In this document: in pieces, positions 6,980 through 9,126 of the stretch | How the letters are laid out: each line of letters opens with the position of its first letter | Position numbering within the stretch: the stretch's first letter is position 1 | Assembly (NCBI GenBank): GCA_016840965.1 | Contig: JAEORI010000237.1 | Coordinates: 1 to 9,126 of the forward strand | Origin: Candidatus Thorarchaeota archaeon | Lineage (GTDB): Archaea > Asgardarchaeota > Thorarchaeia > Thorarchaeales > Thorarchaeaceae | DNA: 9,126 nucleotides | Reading direction: 5' to 3' | Notes under the pieces: generated by a model | What the model was told of the DNA's origin: nothing | Database searches by the model: none | Seen by the model: the letters and a program-made list of their open reading frames with translations, nothing else | Program-made: the position numbers and the translations under genes

Positions 6980-8617
6980 TTAATCCTTTAGAAGTCTGGG
7001 TATGTAATTCCGGGCTATGATCACCGTAGTAATTACCAATATACCTTGAGAAACTAGACTTATTGCTTGAGACCCTGTAGCTATCATTGCGAAGCCATAT
7101 CCAACAAGCGGAACAAGACCTGCAATAGCTCCGACAGCCGCAGAAATAAGACCCATTGCTTGGTCAGATGTGACATTTATTGCTACCGCTCTACCACCAC
7201 CCCTCATCCGGAAGACTGTTGCACCAACAGCCATTCCAACAAAATATCCAACGGGAATCTGAATGATTGGGATAAGAAGTAGCAAAGGCGTTATTGGATT
7301 ATTGACTAGAATCATAAAGTCTAACGCAATCATACTCAAGATATAGGGTACAATCATAATCAATGTCTTGCTTTTAAGAACAAGTTTCGAGCCTATTGGA
7401 AGTCCCTCATGCACTGATGCACCTTGCGTATCGAACATCAGGATACTTACCAGCGAAATCCCACCAAACAAATTTGCATAACTTATAGCAGTCAGCGCGG
7501 TCATACTCCGAACTAAGCCATCAACCTTCCAATTTTGAACCATTGGAAACAACATTACAATGAGGAAAATTGGAATAGCAAAAACAAAAGCAGAGCCTAT
7601 ATTTCTTGTAGCCAATTTGAGATCTTTTCGTATCATTGCTTTGAGCGGACTTGTGGAATTAATAATGACCTCTTTCTCGATACTAATCTGCGTGGTCGAC
7701 ACTCCGCTTATAGTCACTTGTCTGAGAGATTTTCCACTTCGGAAGTATAGAATTACAGCAATTAAGGAATAAACACTTGTACCAATTATAGATGCCAGAA
7801 ATGTGTTCAATGGCATGGTAAATGTCAACGAAGCTGCAAAGAAACCAAATGAAAAAGGAAAGACAAGCGCTAGAACTGAGTATGCAGTTTCGCCCCAAAC
7901 ACTAGAGAGTTCAATGATGAATCTCATAAGAGCAGGAAGATAGCTGCTTAATCCATATACACTCATCATACCAATTACAATGCCGAGTGAAGCAGCTATT
8001 CTAACAAAGGCAGAGCCTCTTGATTCATCTGATGAGAGGGATTTCCTATGAAACCATTTTGACATGGCGATAAGTGCTCCAATAGCAATTGAAATTGTGC
8101 TTGCACATGCAACCAATGCGACCACTGCTGTTAAAGGTCCAAAGACAATAAGACTACCAATCGGAAATATGGTCAATGATAGTAAAACCGGAGCAAAGAA
8201 AACTCTAGCAAAAGTCATGAATGAGAGTTGTTCGATATCAGCTCGACTTAGAGGCAGTGTAGCAGGCAACCTCATGGCACCTGATGAGATTAAACCAGTG
8301 GTAGAAGTTAGGTTAAGAAAGAATACAACAACAAACGTTAGTGCCAAATATATAGTGAACCCCACAGCTAATCGTGCTTCAGGATTCCCAATTGAAACAT
8401 CGAATGCTGAGGCGGCTAAGGCAATTATGGCAATCATCGTTAGAATCATTGTAGTCATCACATAACTGATTCGACTGGATGATTTAATAGAACGCGAAAT
8501 CTTATCCGGAAACTCCTTCACTCGAGCAAGATTTGAGGGATTCATTTCTAGATAGGCTTGAAATCTCGATTCTTGTGCTATTATGCTTGCGATTTTCCAG
8601 GCTTCTGAAAATTTCAT
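6980..8617 (-). CDS. ABC exporter permease, probably two fused half-permeases
   Basis: A 545-residue membrane protein with about 12-13 hydrophobic segments. The first half (about residues 50-292) and second half (about 340-542) each hold a cluster of helices, separated by a polar stretch near 293-340. Each half contains an LP-S/G element just before a helix pair: TLPLSRADIEQLS in the first and GLPIGSKLVLKSK in the second. These resemble the element often seen in ABC-2-type permeases. The gene overlaps the ATPase stop as ATGA and has a strong GGGAGG (8628-8633) 10 bases before its ATG, so translation is coupled and the two proteins should form one transporter. The N-terminal 50 residues are cytoplasmic in character. 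The substrate cannot be inferred; lipid, peptide or drug export are all possible. The TAA stop is followed by a 119-base gap. Confidence 0.83.
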   Translation of the reverse strand: MKFSEAWKIASIIAQESRFQAYLEMNPSNLARVKEFPDKISRSIKSSSRISYVMTTMILTMIAIIALAASAFDVSIGNPEARLAVGFTIYLALTFVVVFFLNLTSTTGLISSGAMRLPATLPLSRADIEQLSFMTFARVFFAPVLLSLTIFPIGSLIVFGPLTAVVALVACASTISIAIGALIAMSKWFHRKSLSSDESRGSAFVRIAASLGIVIGMMSVYGLSSYLPALMRFIIELSSVWGETAYSVLALVFPFSFGFFAASLTFTMPLNTFLASIIGTSVYSLIAVILYFRSGKSLRQVTISGVSTTQISIEKEVIINSTSPLKAMIRKDLKLATRNIGSAFVFAIPIFLIVMLFPMVQNWKVDGLVRSMTALTAISYANLFGGISLVSILMFDTQGASVHEGLPIGSKLVLKSKTLIMIVPYILSMIALDFMILVNNPITPLLLLIPIIQIPVGYFVGMAVGATVFRMRGGGRAVAINVTSDQAMGLISAAVGAIAGLVPLVGYGFAMIATGSQAISLVSQGILVITTVIIARNYIPRLLKD

Positions 8618-9126
8618 TCAACGAGTGCCTCCCTTAGCACGGACACTCCCTCTGCGACCTCATCCTCTTGCTTTGTCAATTTTAGAAATAGACTTTCAAG
8701 AGTTGCACCATCTTTATGGGCTTTGGTGCGAAGTTCTTCAAGCGTGCCTTCTGCAACCAAGACACCTTCATCAATTATACCAACTCGGTCGCAAAGACCC
8801 TGTGCAATTTCCATCACATGTGTGCTAAGTAATACCGAACCTCCATTTTCAGCATGAATTCTTACTATATCCTTCATTATTTTGGCAGATCGGACATCAA
8901 GACCGGAGAATGGCTCATCAAGTATCAACAACTTTGGCGCATGTAACAGTGCAGCAATTAACATCGTTTTCTGCTTGTTACCTTGCGAAAGAGTGACAAT
9001 CATCTTATCATAGTACTTTCCAAAATCGAGAGCTTTCACAAATTCCTTGATTCTCTTGTTTAGTTTCTCTTGAGCTAATTGCCGGATTGATGCAATGAAG
9101 TCAAAAAGTTATCTTGGAGTCAAAGA
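8614..9126 (-). CDS. ABC transporter ATP-binding protein, C-terminal part; cut by the window edge and probably frameshifted
   Basis: The C-terminal 60 percent or so of an ABC ATPase. The visible part has the signature LSQGN (8977-8991, a variant of LSGGQ), Walker B with catalytic Glu (LLILDEP, with D-E at 8914-8919), the D-loop SGLD, and the H-loop histidine in LLSTHV. It ends with ATLESLFLKLT, like the C-terminus of ABC-2 exporter ATPases. The Walker A motif should lie beyond the right edge. The good frame is open back to LFDFIASIRQL, then meets TAA at 9109-9111. The frame reading FDSKITF from 9124 stops at TGA 9101-9103. Joining the two across a run of five T (9103-9107) restores a typical ABC sequence, so a one-base indel is likely. 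A GTG at 9039 would open a frame without Walker A and is not a credible start. The ATPase drives the permease encoded next. Confidence 0.82.

Noticed and set aside
8064..8465. Plus-strand open frame of 133 codons inside the permease gene
   Set aside because: It is antisense to a well-supported membrane protein gene, has no ribosome site, and its composition reflects the reverse reading of hydrophobic codons.
1..9126. tRNA, rRNA, CRISPR array, transposase or known defence system
   Set aside because: No such sequence was seen. All long stretches are explained by transporter, kinase and redox genes, and the gaps are 160 bases or shorter.

Overview
The window looks archaeal. All supported genes are on the minus strand, in compact runs. 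Most genes inside a run have a GGAGG-type Shine-Dalgarno site, while two first-of-run candidates (the histidine kinase and the DUF998 protein) have a TATA-like box about 27 bases before the ATG and no usable Shine-Dalgarno site. The DNA is AT-rich. The kinase H-box (HDLGN) and the two-cluster FixX-like ferredoxin also fit an archaeon. An Asgard-type lineage is possible, but this is a guess from protein flavour and not demonstrated. No RNA gene, CRISPR array, insertion sequence or origin was seen.

Read in the direction of transcription (high to low coordinates), the window begins with an ABC exporter. Its ATPase (8614-9126) is cut by the window edge and probably frameshifted there. Its ATGA stop/start overlaps a 545-residue permease (6980-8617) that appears to be two fused half-permeases. 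After a 119-base gap with a promoter candidate and two small palindromes comes a membrane histidine kinase (5610-6860) with no response regulator in view. It is followed by a six-helix DUF998-type protein (4964-5566) and an MFS transporter (3605-4855).

After another gap is a tightly packed redox operon: a FixC-like flavoprotein (2038-3444), a FixX-like 2x[4Fe-4S] ferredoxin (1767-2036), a GlcD-type FAD oxidase (302-1780), and an Fe-S protein cut by the left edge (1-305). The spacings are 1 base, a short overlap, and an ATGA overlap. The set suggests that electrons from an organic substrate, perhaps a 2-hydroxyacid, pass through Fe-S clusters to a FixC/ETF-quinone-oxidoreductase-like flavoprotein and on to a membrane quinone. 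No EtfA/EtfB (FixA/FixB) genes are visible here.

The points most worth checking are the composition of this redox cassette, a 51-codon stop-free stretch directly behind the MFS TAG stop in the same frame, the likely frameshift at the right edge, and the two candidate leaderless promoters.
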